The notes: generated from the sequence alone by a model not told the origin. DNA of 12,404 nt from Verrucomicrobia bacterium UBA673 (GCA_002299785.1 DBNL01000073.1:1-12404), one strand, 5' to 3'. Numbered from the stretch's first letter, positions 6,629 to 12,404 are shown. Made by a program: numbers and translations.

Positions 6629-7318
6629 TTACTTTTCCTCTTTGGATTCGCCGGCATCGCCAGATTTCTCGGCTGAGACTTCATCTGATTCCGCGGCTGG
6701 GGCTTCGGCTGAAATGTCTTCGCTGGCTTCCTCGGCGACGGGAGACTCTTCCTCGGTTGCTGAAGTCTCGAGCGTTTCAGGCAGAATCTCAGCCTTGTCC
6801 TCAGCGGTTTTCGGCTTTTCGGAGGTCGAAGATATCGCCTTGGCATTCTCGTCAAGAGACTCATCGACCCACATCAAGATCGCCATCTGAGCAGCATCCC
6901 CCTTGCGGGCACCAGCAATTTTGACGATGCGGGTGTATCCGCCCATGCGATCCTGAAACTTCGGGGCAATCTCATCGAACAAAATGTGAACCACGTCGTG
7001 CTCTTTTCTCCATACTTCACGGAGATCCTTGCCTTTAATCGCTTTGGCGCCGGAACCTTTGCCTGGAGCAGAGTTGGTTCCGTGGAAAAACTTTCGCTGA
7101 GGTGCCCTCAATCGTGCGGCAGCCAGACGACGGTGGTGCAGGGTGCCTTTTTTGCCAAGGGTCACCATCTTTTCGGCAACAACACGTGCTGCCTTGGCCT
7201 TGGCCAGGGTGGTGGTGATTCTCGTTTTCTCGATGAGACTGCACACCATGTTGGCGAGCATCGCGTTGCGGTGCTCTCCGGTGCGGCCCAACTTGGCTGT
7301 TCTTATTCTATGTCGCAT
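6629..7318 (-). CDS. rplQ: 50S ribosomal protein L17 with insertion and long acidic tail
   Basis: L17 lies near the polypeptide exit tunnel of the large subunit. The N-terminal signature MRHRIRTAKLGRTGEHRNAM is clear, and GGYTRIVK (126-133) marks the C-terminal half of the core. At 229 residues it is about 100 longer than the E. coli protein. An insertion of roughly 30 residues (about 72-105, with RKFFHGTNSAPGKGSG) separates the two core halves. From about residue 155 to the end the sequence is low-complexity, rich in Glu, Ala and Ser, and probably disordered. It is the last gene of the operon, 25 bases after rpoA, and no Shine-Dalgarno sequence precedes the ATG. The terminator follows 23 bases downstream. 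Such extensions fit Verrucomicrobia-type L17 from memory; I could not check this. Confidence 0.96.
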   Translation of the reverse strand: MRHRIRTAKLGRTGEHRNAMLANMVCSLIEKTRITTTLAKAKAARVVAEKMVTLGKKGTLHHRRLAAARLRAPQRKFFHGTNSAPGKGSGAKAIKGKDLREVWRKEHDVVHILFDEIAPKFQDRMGGYTRIVKIAGARKGDAAQMAILMWVDESLDENAKAISSTSEKPKTAEDKAEILPETLETSATEEESPVAEEASEDISAEAPAAESDEVSAEKSGDAGESKEEK

Positions 7319-7343
7319 GGCTTACGGCTTGGCAGGTTGTGGG

Positions 7344-8387
7344 TTATTCTTCCTCCTCTAACGGGGGATCCTCGAACGCTTCCGGCGGAGCTGCCATAGG
7401 GAGTGTATCGAGAAGAGACGGATCAATCTTTTCGCCAAGGGCGAGTTCGTATTCTTTAAGCTTCTCCTTGATCTCGGTGAGCGATTTTTTACCGAAGTTG
7501 CGGTATTTGAGCATTTCGGATTCGGACTTCATCGCAAGGTGGCCCAAGGTGGTGATGTTGGCGTTATTGAGGCAATTCGCCGCGCGGACGCTCAACTCGA
7601 TTTCGTTGACGCTCGTATTGAGAAGCTTGCGCGAGGCTTCACGATCCTCGTCTTTGGCTTTGGCATCCTGCTCAAACTCGAAAGTTTCATCGTTGATCCC
7701 GGTGAAGACGTTTAGATGGTGCGCCAATATTTCAGAGCTCTGCTTCAATGCCTCGTCCGGGGTCAAGCGGCCATCAGTGAAGACTTCAAGTACCAATTTG
7801 TCGTAGTCGGTACGCTGCCCGACACGTGCGGCCTCAATCGCATATCGCACGCGGGTAACCGGCGAAAAGATGGAATCGATTGGAATCACGCCAATGGCCT
7901 GATCCGGTTTCTTGTTAGCATCGCCCGCCAGGAAGCCGCGGCCTACCTGAACTTCCATCACCATGTCGACCTTCTTTTTCTTGTCTGTCGTGCAGATGAC
8001 CTGCTTTTTGTTGACAACCTTCAGACCAGGTGGAAGTTCCAGGTCGCCGGCAGTGACTATGCCCTCAGCAGTGACACTCAGCCTAACTTCCTGGGGTTCA
8101 CGGCTCGTGTGGCGAAACTTGATTTTTTTGAGATTCAGGACGATGTCGGTGACGTCCTCGACGACTCCCGGCACGGTAGTAAACTCGTGATCCGCCCCTT
8201 CAATCTTCACCGAGGTGATGGCCGCTCCTTCAAGCGAGGACAAAAGCACTCGTCGAAGACAATTCCCAATGGTGTGACCAAAGCCGGTTTCAAATGGCTC
8301 TGCCCCGTACTTGGCGTAGCTGTCGGACGAATCGTCCGATTTCTTCAGCTTATTTGGTTTTTCGAAATGACCCAGTCTTATTGGCAT
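7344..8387 (-). CDS. rpoA: DNA-directed RNA polymerase subunit alpha
   Basis: The alpha subunit dimerises to nucleate RNA polymerase assembly and binds UP elements and activators through its C-terminal domain. The 347-residue product shows the N-terminal assembly domain: PFETGFGHTIGNCLRRVLLSS at 31-51 and VPGVVEDVTDIVLNLK at 72-87. A charged linker covers 240-255. The helix-hairpin-helix C-terminal domain is at about 258-312. The main DNA-contact arginine of E. coli (R265) corresponds to Arg268 in LSVRAANCL, and the NFGKKSLTEIK block is conserved. A short acidic tail ending in LEEEE follows, absent from many alphas. The spacer before the gene (8388-8492) is unusually long for this operon and has alternative RNA structures. 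No Shine-Dalgarno sequence is seen; the leader is A/T-rich. Confidence 0.98.
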   Translation of the reverse strand: MPIRLGHFEKPNKLKKSDDSSDSYAKYGAEPFETGFGHTIGNCLRRVLLSSLEGAAITSVKIEGADHEFTTVPGVVEDVTDIVLNLKKIKFRHTSREPQEVRLSVTAEGIVTAGDLELPPGLKVVNKKQVICTTDKKKKVDMVMEVQVGRGFLAGDANKKPDQAIGVIPIDSIFSPVTRVRYAIEAARVGQRTDYDKLVLEVFTDGRLTPDEALKQSSEILAHHLNVFTGINDETFEFEQDAKAKDEDREASRKLLNTSVNEIELSVRAANCLNNANITTLGHLAMKSESEMLKYRNFGKKSLTEIKEKLKEYELALGEKIDPSLLDTLPMAAPPEAFEDPPLEEEE

Positions 8388-8404
8388 ATGTTTTTTATAT
8401 TTAG

Positions 8405-8465
8405 AGCAATTTTAATCTGGCCCCGTCACTATTATTCCCGCTTATGCGGGGCCCATATAATTGCT
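8405..8465 (-). promoter_or_regulatory. Candidate structured RNA element in the rpsD-rpoA spacer
   Basis: In the minus-strand transcript, a 7-bp stem pairs 8465-8459 (AGCAATT) with 8411-8405 (AATTGCT). It encloses a second 7-bp GC-rich stem pairing 8453-8447 (GGCCCCG) with 8425-8419 (CGGGGCC). A competing 5-bp hairpin (CCCGC with GCGGG, 8450-8437, 4-base loop) uses the same bases 8446-8450, so the two folds exclude each other. The element ends 17 bases before the rpoA ATG. No T run follows, so it is not a simple terminator. A role in S4 autoregulation, translation control or mRNA processing is conjecture. Confidence 0.4.
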
Positions 8466-8492
8466 TATCCAACCTCCCAAGAGGCCGGAAGT

Positions 8493-9101
8493 TTAGCGGG
8501 AATAAAATTCTACAATGGTTTGTTCATCCGCGATGGGCTGGATCTCATCGCGTGTAGGCAACCGTAACATGGTGCCCTTAAATACGTCCTTCTCAATTTG
8601 CAACCACTCTGGCACTACCCGACTCGTGGAGTACTCCAGATTGCGAGTGGCCAACTGCCGTGAGCCACTCGTGTCCTTTATCTCGATCACATCGTTGATC
8701 TTGGCCGTATAAGAAGGAATAGTCATCTTACCGCCATTCACCATCACGTGACCGTGGGAAACCATTTGCCGCGCCTGAGCACGGGTGGCTCCAAAACCGA
8801 GGCGATAAATAACATTGTCCAGGCGGGACTCAAGCAACTGAAGCATGATCTCACCCGTGACACCCCGGTGCCGATGTGCCTTGTCATAGATGGCCCGGAA
8901 CTGCTTTTCCATCAACCCGTAGTAGAAGCGGAGCTTCTGCTTCTCCATCAAAGCCAACGCATAGTCGGTGTACTTGCGTCGCGCACGGGGCCCGTGGGTT
9001 CCCGGCGGATAATTCTTGCGCTCAAGGTACTTCGAAGGCCCAAAAATGGGAACGCCGAATCGCCTGCTGATCTTGTCGCGTGGACCTGTGTAACGTGCCA
9101 T
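8493..9101 (-). CDS. rpsD: 30S ribosomal protein S4
   Basis: S4 is a primary 16S rRNA-binding protein that starts small-subunit assembly and contributes to decoding fidelity. In many bacteria it also represses the alpha operon. The 202-residue length is normal. The N-terminus MARYTGPRDKISRRFGVP is of the cysteine-free type, with no zinc-binding CxxC cluster. The S4 RNA-binding domain is seen at about 92-150: LESRLDNVIYRLGFGATRAQARQMVSHGHVMVNG. The protein ends in EFYSR, as expected. It starts 16 bases after the rpsK stop, with only a weak AAGG before the ATG. The following 105-base spacer carries a possible regulatory RNA fold. Confidence 0.98.
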   Translation of the reverse strand: MARYTGPRDKISRRFGVPIFGPSKYLERKNYPPGTHGPRARRKYTDYALALMEKQKLRFYYGLMEKQFRAIYDKAHRHRGVTGEIMLQLLESRLDNVIYRLGFGATRAQARQMVSHGHVMVNGGKMTIPSYTAKINDVIEIKDTSGSRQLATRNLEYSTSRVVPEWLQIEKDVFKGTMLRLPTRDEIQPIADEQTIVEFYSR

Positions 9102-9117
9102 GCCTTAAATTCTTTTT

Positions 9118-9738
9118 TTAAACTCTGCGCCGCTTCTTCGGGCGGCATCCATTGTGAGGTATCGGAGTGACGTCCCGGATGGACGTGATCTCCAGTCCCA
9201 CCGCCTGCAAGGCGCGAATGGCGGACTCACGACCCGAACCAGGCCCCTTAACTCGAACCTCGATCTCTTTTAGTCCGTGAGCCATGGCCCGGCGAGCAGC
9301 GTCTTGCGCGACTTTTTGAGCCGCGTAGGAGGTGCTCTTCCGAGAGCCCCGAAAGCCGTTTTTTCCGGCTGTAGACCAAGCAAGCAAGTTACCCTGCTTG
9401 TCGGTGAGTGAGACGTGTGTGTTGTTGAAAGTGGCCAGAATGGTGGCGATGCCCGAGTGAACGTTTTTCGACTTTTTAGCCTTGATGACCTTCTGCGGAG
9501 AAGGGTCATCGCTGGTCAACAGTTCCTTTGCAGAAGGCGCAGCCACACTGGTGTCCTCTTCCTGCTCAGAATCTGAATCATCATTATTGGCCTTGGTTTT
9601 CGGCTTAGCCTCGTCCTTAGCCTCGTCCCTTGTTGCCTTAGCCTTGGGTGCCGGGGTTTCCTCTGCCGGGGGAACGGCAGGGGTTACCTGCTTAGCTTCC
9701 TCCTCGGGTTGTTGAGATTTGTTTTCTTCGTCAGCCAT
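9118..9738 (-). CDS. rpsK: 30S ribosomal protein S11 with long acidic N-terminal extension
   Basis: S11 binds the platform of the small subunit beside the Shine-Dalgarno helix of 16S rRNA. The conserved core begins at about residue 83 and includes GIATILATFNNTHVSLTD, AGKNGFRGSRKSTSYAAQ, VKGPGSGRESAIRAL and the C-terminal PHNGCRPKKRRRV. In front of it are about 80 extra residues rich in Glu, Ala, Pro, Lys and Asp (DDSDSEQEEDTS near 53-64), probably disordered. The E. coli protein is 129 residues, this one 206. The ATG at 9738 is supported because the whole extension is in frame, acidic rather than random, and sits 17 bases after the rpsM stop. A start at the core would leave a gap of about 260 bases in a compact operon. 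There is no Shine-Dalgarno sequence. Confidence 0.96.
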   Translation of the reverse strand: MADEENKSQQPEEEAKQVTPAVPPAEETPAPKAKATRDEAKDEAKPKTKANNDDSDSEQEEDTSVAAPSAKELLTSDDPSPQKVIKAKKSKNVHSGIATILATFNNTHVSLTDKQGNLLAWSTAGKNGFRGSRKSTSYAAQKVAQDAARRAMAHGLKEIEVRVKGPGSGRESAIRALQAVGLEITSIRDVTPIPHNGCRPKKRRRV

Positions 9739-9755
9739 AATGGTCCACTATAAAA

Positions 9756-10151
9756 TCAATGAATGCCGGCCTTGGCATTTGGATTACGTTGCGCACCAAC
9801 GGTTTTCTTTTTGCCTTTGCGAGTGCGGGCGTTTGTTGAGGTGCGCTGGCCTCGAACCGGCAGGCCACGCGCATGGCGCAGTCCTCGGTAGGACTTGATG
9901 TTCTGCAAACGCTTTAGGTTCAGACTGCGCTCCCGACGAAGATCACCTTCCACGAGGTAATCCCCCTCCTGAATAACATGAACGATCTTGGACAGTTCTG
10001 TCTCGTCCAGGTCCTTGGCTCGGGTGGCAGGCTTAATGCCGGTTTTCTCGACGATCTCCGTGGCGATCTTTGGCCCGATGCCATATACGTATCGCAACGC
10101 AATGTCGATGCGTTTGTTTTGGGGGATGTCGACTCCGATGATTCTTGGCAT
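9756..10151 (-). CDS. rpsM: 30S ribosomal protein S13
   Basis: S13 sits at the head of the small subunit and contacts the P-site tRNA and the large subunit through intersubunit bridges. The 131-residue product begins MPRIIGVDIPQNKRIDIALR and contains the helix-hairpin-helix segment YGIGPKIATEIVEKTGI. It carries LRRERSLNLKRLQNIKSYRG and the basic tail HARGLPVRGQRTSTNARTRKGK that reaches toward the P site. The start is the ATG at 10151. The frame stays open upstream to 10214, but those 21 residues do not resemble S13 and would overlap rpmJ. It lies 16 bases after rpmJ and 17 bases before rpsK, and lacks a clear Shine-Dalgarno sequence. Confidence 0.98.
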   Translation of the reverse strand: MPRIIGVDIPQNKRIDIALRYVYGIGPKIATEIVEKTGIKPATRAKDLDETELSKIVHVIQEGDYLVEGDLRRERSLNLKRLQNIKSYRGLRHARGLPVRGQRTSTNARTRKGKKKTVGAQRNPNAKAGIH

Positions 10152-10167
10152 GATCTGGTTCTTTCTA

Positions 10168-10284
10168 TCAGCCCTGACGCTGCTTGTGCCGAGGGTTGGA
10201 TGTACAAATGACACGGACCACGCCCTTCCGGCGTATAATCCGGCAATGCTCGCAAAGTCGCTTTACTGATGCGCGTACTTTCAT
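10168..10284 (-). CDS. rpmJ: 50S ribosomal protein L36 (38 aa, zinc-ribbon type)
   Basis: This small gene encodes MKVRASVKRLCEHCRIIRRK followed by GVVRVICTSNPRHKQRQG, 38 residues, the standard length. The zinc ligands of the cysteine-containing L36 type are present: Cys11, Cys14, Cys27 and His33. L36 binds 23S rRNA near the peptidyl-transferase region. It lies 15 bases after infA and 16 bases before rpsM, its usual place in this operon. The leader is A/T-rich without a Shine-Dalgarno sequence. Confidence 0.97.
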   Translation of the reverse strand: MKVRASVKRLCEHCRIIRRKGVVRVICTSNPRHKQRQG

Positions 10285-10299
10285 TTTAAAAATTCTTTA

Positions 10300-10518
10300 T
10301 TATTCTTTCTCAAAAACCACCAAGCCATTGCTGAAATCAGCAGGCGAGATTTCCAAATTCAACCTGTCGCCAAGCTTGACGCCTGACACTTCTTCCCTCT
10401 GCCCAGATAACACTCGGGCAAACACCCTATAGCCATTGGCCAACTCCACCACGAAGGTCACCGGAGGACGGTATTCCCTCACTATACCTTCGGCTCGGAT
10501 GGCAAATTTTCCGGGCAT
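10300..10518 (-). CDS. infA: Translation initiation factor IF-1, divergent
   Basis: IF-1 is an OB-fold protein that occupies the ribosomal A site during initiation. The product has the standard 72 residues with recognisable strands: AIRAEGIVREY, TFVVELANGYRVFARVLSG, LGDRLNLEISPADF. The position between map and rpmJ also supports the call. It is divergent where IF-1 is normally most conserved. The usual KMRxxxIRI loop reads GQREEVSGVKL, keeping the Arg but losing the rest. The TRGRI motif reads SNGLV, and the C-terminus is FEKE instead of basic. The ATG at 10518 aligns with the family start and is preceded by GGAG 8 bases upstream. The first 37 bases overlap the 3' end of map, which suggests translational coupling. 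Confidence 0.92.
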   Translation of the reverse strand: MPGKFAIRAEGIVREYRPPVTFVVELANGYRVFARVLSGQREEVSGVKLGDRLNLEISPADFSNGLVVFEKE

Positions 10519-11258
10519 GTCAAAATCTCCGGCTCACCGTCGGTGACGAGGATTGTGTGCTCATAATGAGCTGATGGCAACCCATCCCTAGCAACCACCG
10601 TCCAGTCATCTTCCAGCACCTCAACGTACCGCTGGCCAAGATTGACCATCGGCTCGATAGCCAATGTCATTCCCGGCTTCAAGACCGGTGATCGACGGCC
10701 ACCATCGTCAAAATTCGCAATTTGCGGATCTTCGTGGACTTTCTTGCCCACTCCGTGCCCTACAAATTCTCGCACGATGCTGTATCCGTTGACCTCCACA
10801 CAGCTCTGGATTGCCCGTGAAATATCCACGACCTTGTTTCCTGGCAGCGCTTGGCCAAGCCCGTCGTACAGGGATTTTTCTGTTACTTCCATCATCCGCT
10901 GCACGGCTGGTTCGCATCCGCCAACAGCCACCGTTGTGGCGTTGTCGCCAATGTAGCCATCGTAGCGCACCCCGACGTCGAGGCTGACGATGTCTCCAAA
11001 ATGCAAGCAACGCCCAGAAGCCAAGCCGTGCACGACCTCTTCGTTTACGGAGATGCAGATTTGGCAAGGATAATTCCTGTAACCGAGGAAGGCGCTCTTA
11101 CCACCGTAGTGGCTGATGCGCTCCCCGGCATACTGGTCTATCTCAAGCGTACTGATTCCCGGCTGAACAAACGCGGCTGCTTCGCGCAGCACGGTCGAGG
11201 AAACCCCGCCAGCCAAGCGCATGGCCGCTATCTCATGATCTTTCTTCAAGTGGATCAT
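10482..11258 (-). CDS. map: Methionine aminopeptidase, type I
   Basis: This enzyme removes the initiator methionine from nascent cytoplasmic proteins and uses two divalent metal ions. The five metal ligands of the pita-bread fold are all present: Asp94 and Asp105 (SLDVGVRYDGYIGDNATT), His168 (FVGHGVG), Glu202 (AIEPMV) and Glu233 (YEHTI). The active-site His77 lies in VNEEVVHGL. At 258 residues, without an N-terminal zinc-finger or SH3-binding extension, it is the plain bacterial type Ia form. The ATG at 11258 has a GGAG 5 bases upstream, one of the few good Shine-Dalgarno sites here, and a hairpin abuts that site. Its last 11 codons and stop lie inside infA. It follows secY by 100 bases; adk, often found between the two, is absent. 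Confidence 0.97.
   Translation of the reverse strand: MIHLKKDHEIAAMRLAGGVSSTVLREAAAFVQPGISTLEIDQYAGERISHYGGKSAFLGYRNYPCQICISVNEEVVHGLASGRCLHFGDIVSLDVGVRYDGYIGDNATTVAVGGCEPAVQRMMEVTEKSLYDGLGQALPGNKVVDISRAIQSCVEVNGYSIVREFVGHGVGKKVHEDPQIANFDDGGRRSPVLKPGMTLAIEPMVNLGQRYVEVLEDDWTVVARDGLPSAHYEHTILVTDGEPEILTCPENLPSEPKV
10849..10860. repeat. Palindrome GCTTGGCCAAGC (copy 4)
   Basis: Identical 12-mer to the copy at 2737, inside map, where it encodes part of GLGQAL. Confidence 0.85.
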
Positions 11259-11266
11259 GTTGTCTC

Positions 11267-11284
11267 CGGGTGCCTTCGCACCCG
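11267..11284 (-). promoter_or_regulatory. Hairpin abutting the map ribosome binding site
   Basis: In the minus-strand transcript, CGGGTGC pairs with GCACCCG around a GAAG tetraloop (7 bp, extendable by a wobble pair). The last base of the stem is the first G of the GGAG Shine-Dalgarno sequence at 11267-11264. Such a hairpin could modulate ribosome access to map, or mark the boundary where upstream mRNA is processed. There is no T run, so it is not a terminator. Confidence 0.45.
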
Positions 11285-11291
11285 ATCCAGA

Positions 11292-11309
11292 GCCAAGCCG
11301 CGGCTTGGC
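11292..11309. repeat. Perfect 18-bp palindrome in the secY-map spacer
   Basis: GCCAAGCCGCGGCTTGGC is fully self-complementary. In RNA it can form a 7-bp hairpin with a CGCG loop. It consists of two head-to-head copies of GCCAAGCCG, the longest common form of the over-represented word found throughout this window. It lies 7 bases upstream of the second hairpin before map. Confidence 0.8.
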
Positions 11310-11358
11310 CGGTTTCTATCAAGGAACAAACCGCTGGGGGTTTGTCTCACCACCAGCG

Positions 11359-12404
11359 TCAGAAACGGCCACGTACGCGGCCCTTCCGTAAAAATCCATC
11401 GTAATGCCGCATCAAAAGATACGACTCCATCTGCCGCATGGTGTCCATCGTGACACCCACAGCAATTAAAATACTCGTCCCACCAAAGAACTGGGTTACT
11501 TGGTACGGGATGTCCCGCCATTGACCCAGCAGCATTGGGATGAGGGCGATGATAACCAGAAACGAGGCGCCGGCAAAAGTTATGCGGCTCATCGTCCTGT
11601 GCAAAAAGTCACTAGTTGCCTTGCCCGGCCGTATGCCAGGAATATAACCGCCATTTTTCTTCAGGTTATCGGCGATCTCAATCTCGTTGAATGTCGTCGC
11701 CACCCAGAAATAGGCAAAGAACATGATCATCATTCCGTAAGTGAAATAATAGAACGGATGCCCAGGCTGGAACCAAGCCGCCGCACGGATAAAGAAATCT
11801 CCGTATTGACTCAAGGCGTTTAACACCATTCCGGGGAACATCAGGATAGCCTGGGCAAAAATAAGAGGCATCACGCCAGAGTAGTTGACTCGAAGAGGCA
11901 TGAAGGAACTACCGCCGGCGTACACCTTGCGGCCCACCGCGCGTTGCGCGTGCTGAACCGGCACTTTGCGCTGGGCTTGAGTCACTGCTACCACGCCAGC
12001 GACAACCGCTAGCAAGAGGAGCACAAGGAAAACTCCCTCAAAAATATTTCGTCCCTCAGCAGCACCGTTCCAAGGAAAATAATCTGCGCCTTGACCAAAC
12101 CACCCTGCGACCACGTTTATGTAATTGATGACTTGCGCCCCAAACATGTCCCAAATCATCGGCAACGCCCGTGGCAAATCCGCCACGATGCCGATCATGA
12201 TCACCAGCGACACACCGTTGCCAATGCCCCGCTCGGTGATCTGCTCGCCTAGCCACATCAGCAGCAGCGTCCCGCAGGTGAGCGCCATCATGGTCTGTAA
12301 ATGGTACCAAAAACCGGGGTTAAGAACCAAAGCCCCACCGGTCCAGCTTCCGCCAAACACCGTAGCGGGACTCAGCCAACCAAGCGACATGACATAGCCT
12401 TGGC
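11359..12404 (-). CDS. secY: Preprotein translocase subunit SecY, N-terminus outside the window
   Basis: SecY is the channel of the Sec translocon in the inner membrane. About 347 C-terminal codons are present, and the frame runs open through the window edge, so the ATG at 12390 is internal. Family blocks: MWLGEQITERGIGNGVSLVI, the QRKVPVQHAQRAVGRKVYAG loop, LRVNYSGVMPLIFAQAIL, IADNLKKNGGYIPGIRPGKA (the cytoplasmic loop with the PGIRPG ribosome/SecA contact), and FFGGTSILIAVGVTMDTM. The tail ends HYDGFLRKGRVRGRF. By comparison with E. coli SecY (443 residues), roughly the first 140-160 residues are missing. It is the most upstream gene seen of the ribosomal operon; the next gene, map, follows after a 100-base structured spacer. 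Confidence 0.98.
   Translation of the reverse strand, partial: QGYVMSLGWLSPATVFGGSWTGGALVLNPGFWYHLQTMMALTCGTLLLMWLGEQITERGIGNGVSLVIMIGIVADLPRALPMIWDMFGAQVINYINVVAGWFGQGADYFPWNGAAEGRNIFEGVFLVLLLLAVVAGVVAVTQAQRKVPVQHAQRAVGRKVYAGGSSFMPLRVNYSGVMPLIFAQAILMFPGMVLNALSQYGDFFIRAAAWFQPGHPFYYFTYGMMIMFFAYFWVATTFNEIEIADNLKKNGGYIPGIRPGKATSDFLHRTMSRITFAGASFLVIIALIPMLLGQWRDIPYQVTQFFGGTSILIAVGVTMDTMRQMESYLLMRHYDGFLRKGRVRGRF

Noticed and set aside
7716..8567. Plus-strand open frame (283 codons) opposite rpoA and the rpsD-rpoA spacer
   Set aside because: It is antisense to RpoA, with no recognisable domain.
10152..10214. Upstream in-frame extension of rpsM (21 more codons)
   Set aside because: The extra residues do not resemble S13 and would overlap rpmJ; the ATG at 10151 gives the family N-terminus.
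12388..12390. ATG at 12390 as the start of secY
   Set aside because: The frame is open to the window edge and the residues around it match the interior of SecY.
1..12404. tRNA, rRNA, CRISPR arrays, insertion sequences, attachment sites
   Set aside because: I looked for clover-leaf arms, regularly spaced repeats, transposase motifs and terminal inverted repeats and saw none.

Overview
The window is almost entirely minus-strand bacterial chromosome. It holds the 3' part of a ribosomal-protein operon, an envelope-related gene cluster, and the 5' part of ruvB. Gene content and protein architecture point to the PVC group, most likely Verrucomicrobiota. Reasons: the order secY-map-infA-rpmJ-rpsM-rpsK-rpsD-rpoA-rplQ is intact. 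S11 has a long acidic N-terminal extension, and L17 has an internal insertion plus a long acidic C-terminal tail. FGE-sulfatase-fold, PD40-propeller and Sel1 proteins sit nearby. The phylum call is inference; no rRNA is present to confirm it.

Layout from right to left, in the direction of transcription. 12404-6629 holds secY (5' end outside the window), map, infA (overlapping map by 37 bases), rpmJ (38 codons), rpsM, rpsK, rpsD, rpoA and rplQ, closed by a strong intrinsic terminator at 6575-6606. Two spacers have notable RNA-structure potential: secY-map (two hairpins, one abutting the map ribosome binding site) and rpsD-rpoA (two mutually exclusive pairings). 6510-6024 is a decayed Sel1-repeat gene. 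6013-1375 is a tightly packed four-gene unit: secreted PD40/TolB-like propeller, FGE-fold lipoprotein without the second catalytic cysteine, AlgI-like MBOAT acyltransferase and SGNH-hydrolase-like protein. Each of its gene junctions overlaps or is separated by only 3 bases. 1015-1332 (+) is a small orphan membrane protein, the only plus-strand gene. 906-1 is ruvB, missing its C-terminus.

How the genes work together: the first block makes ribosomal subunits, the RNA polymerase alpha subunit and part of the Sec translocon. The four-gene unit probably acts at the cell envelope. MBOAT plus SGNH pairs normally move acyl groups onto exported polysaccharides or other envelope polymers, and the propeller and lipoprotein would be extracytoplasmic partners. 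RuvB drives Holliday-junction branch migration.

The most unusual signal is not a gene. The short word GCCAAG/CTTGGC, extended to GCCAAGCSGC and to the palindrome CTTGGCCAAG, is spread through coding and non-coding DNA at several times the chance frequency. It looks like a genome-wide DNA motif of the HIP1, uptake-sequence or methylation-site kind.
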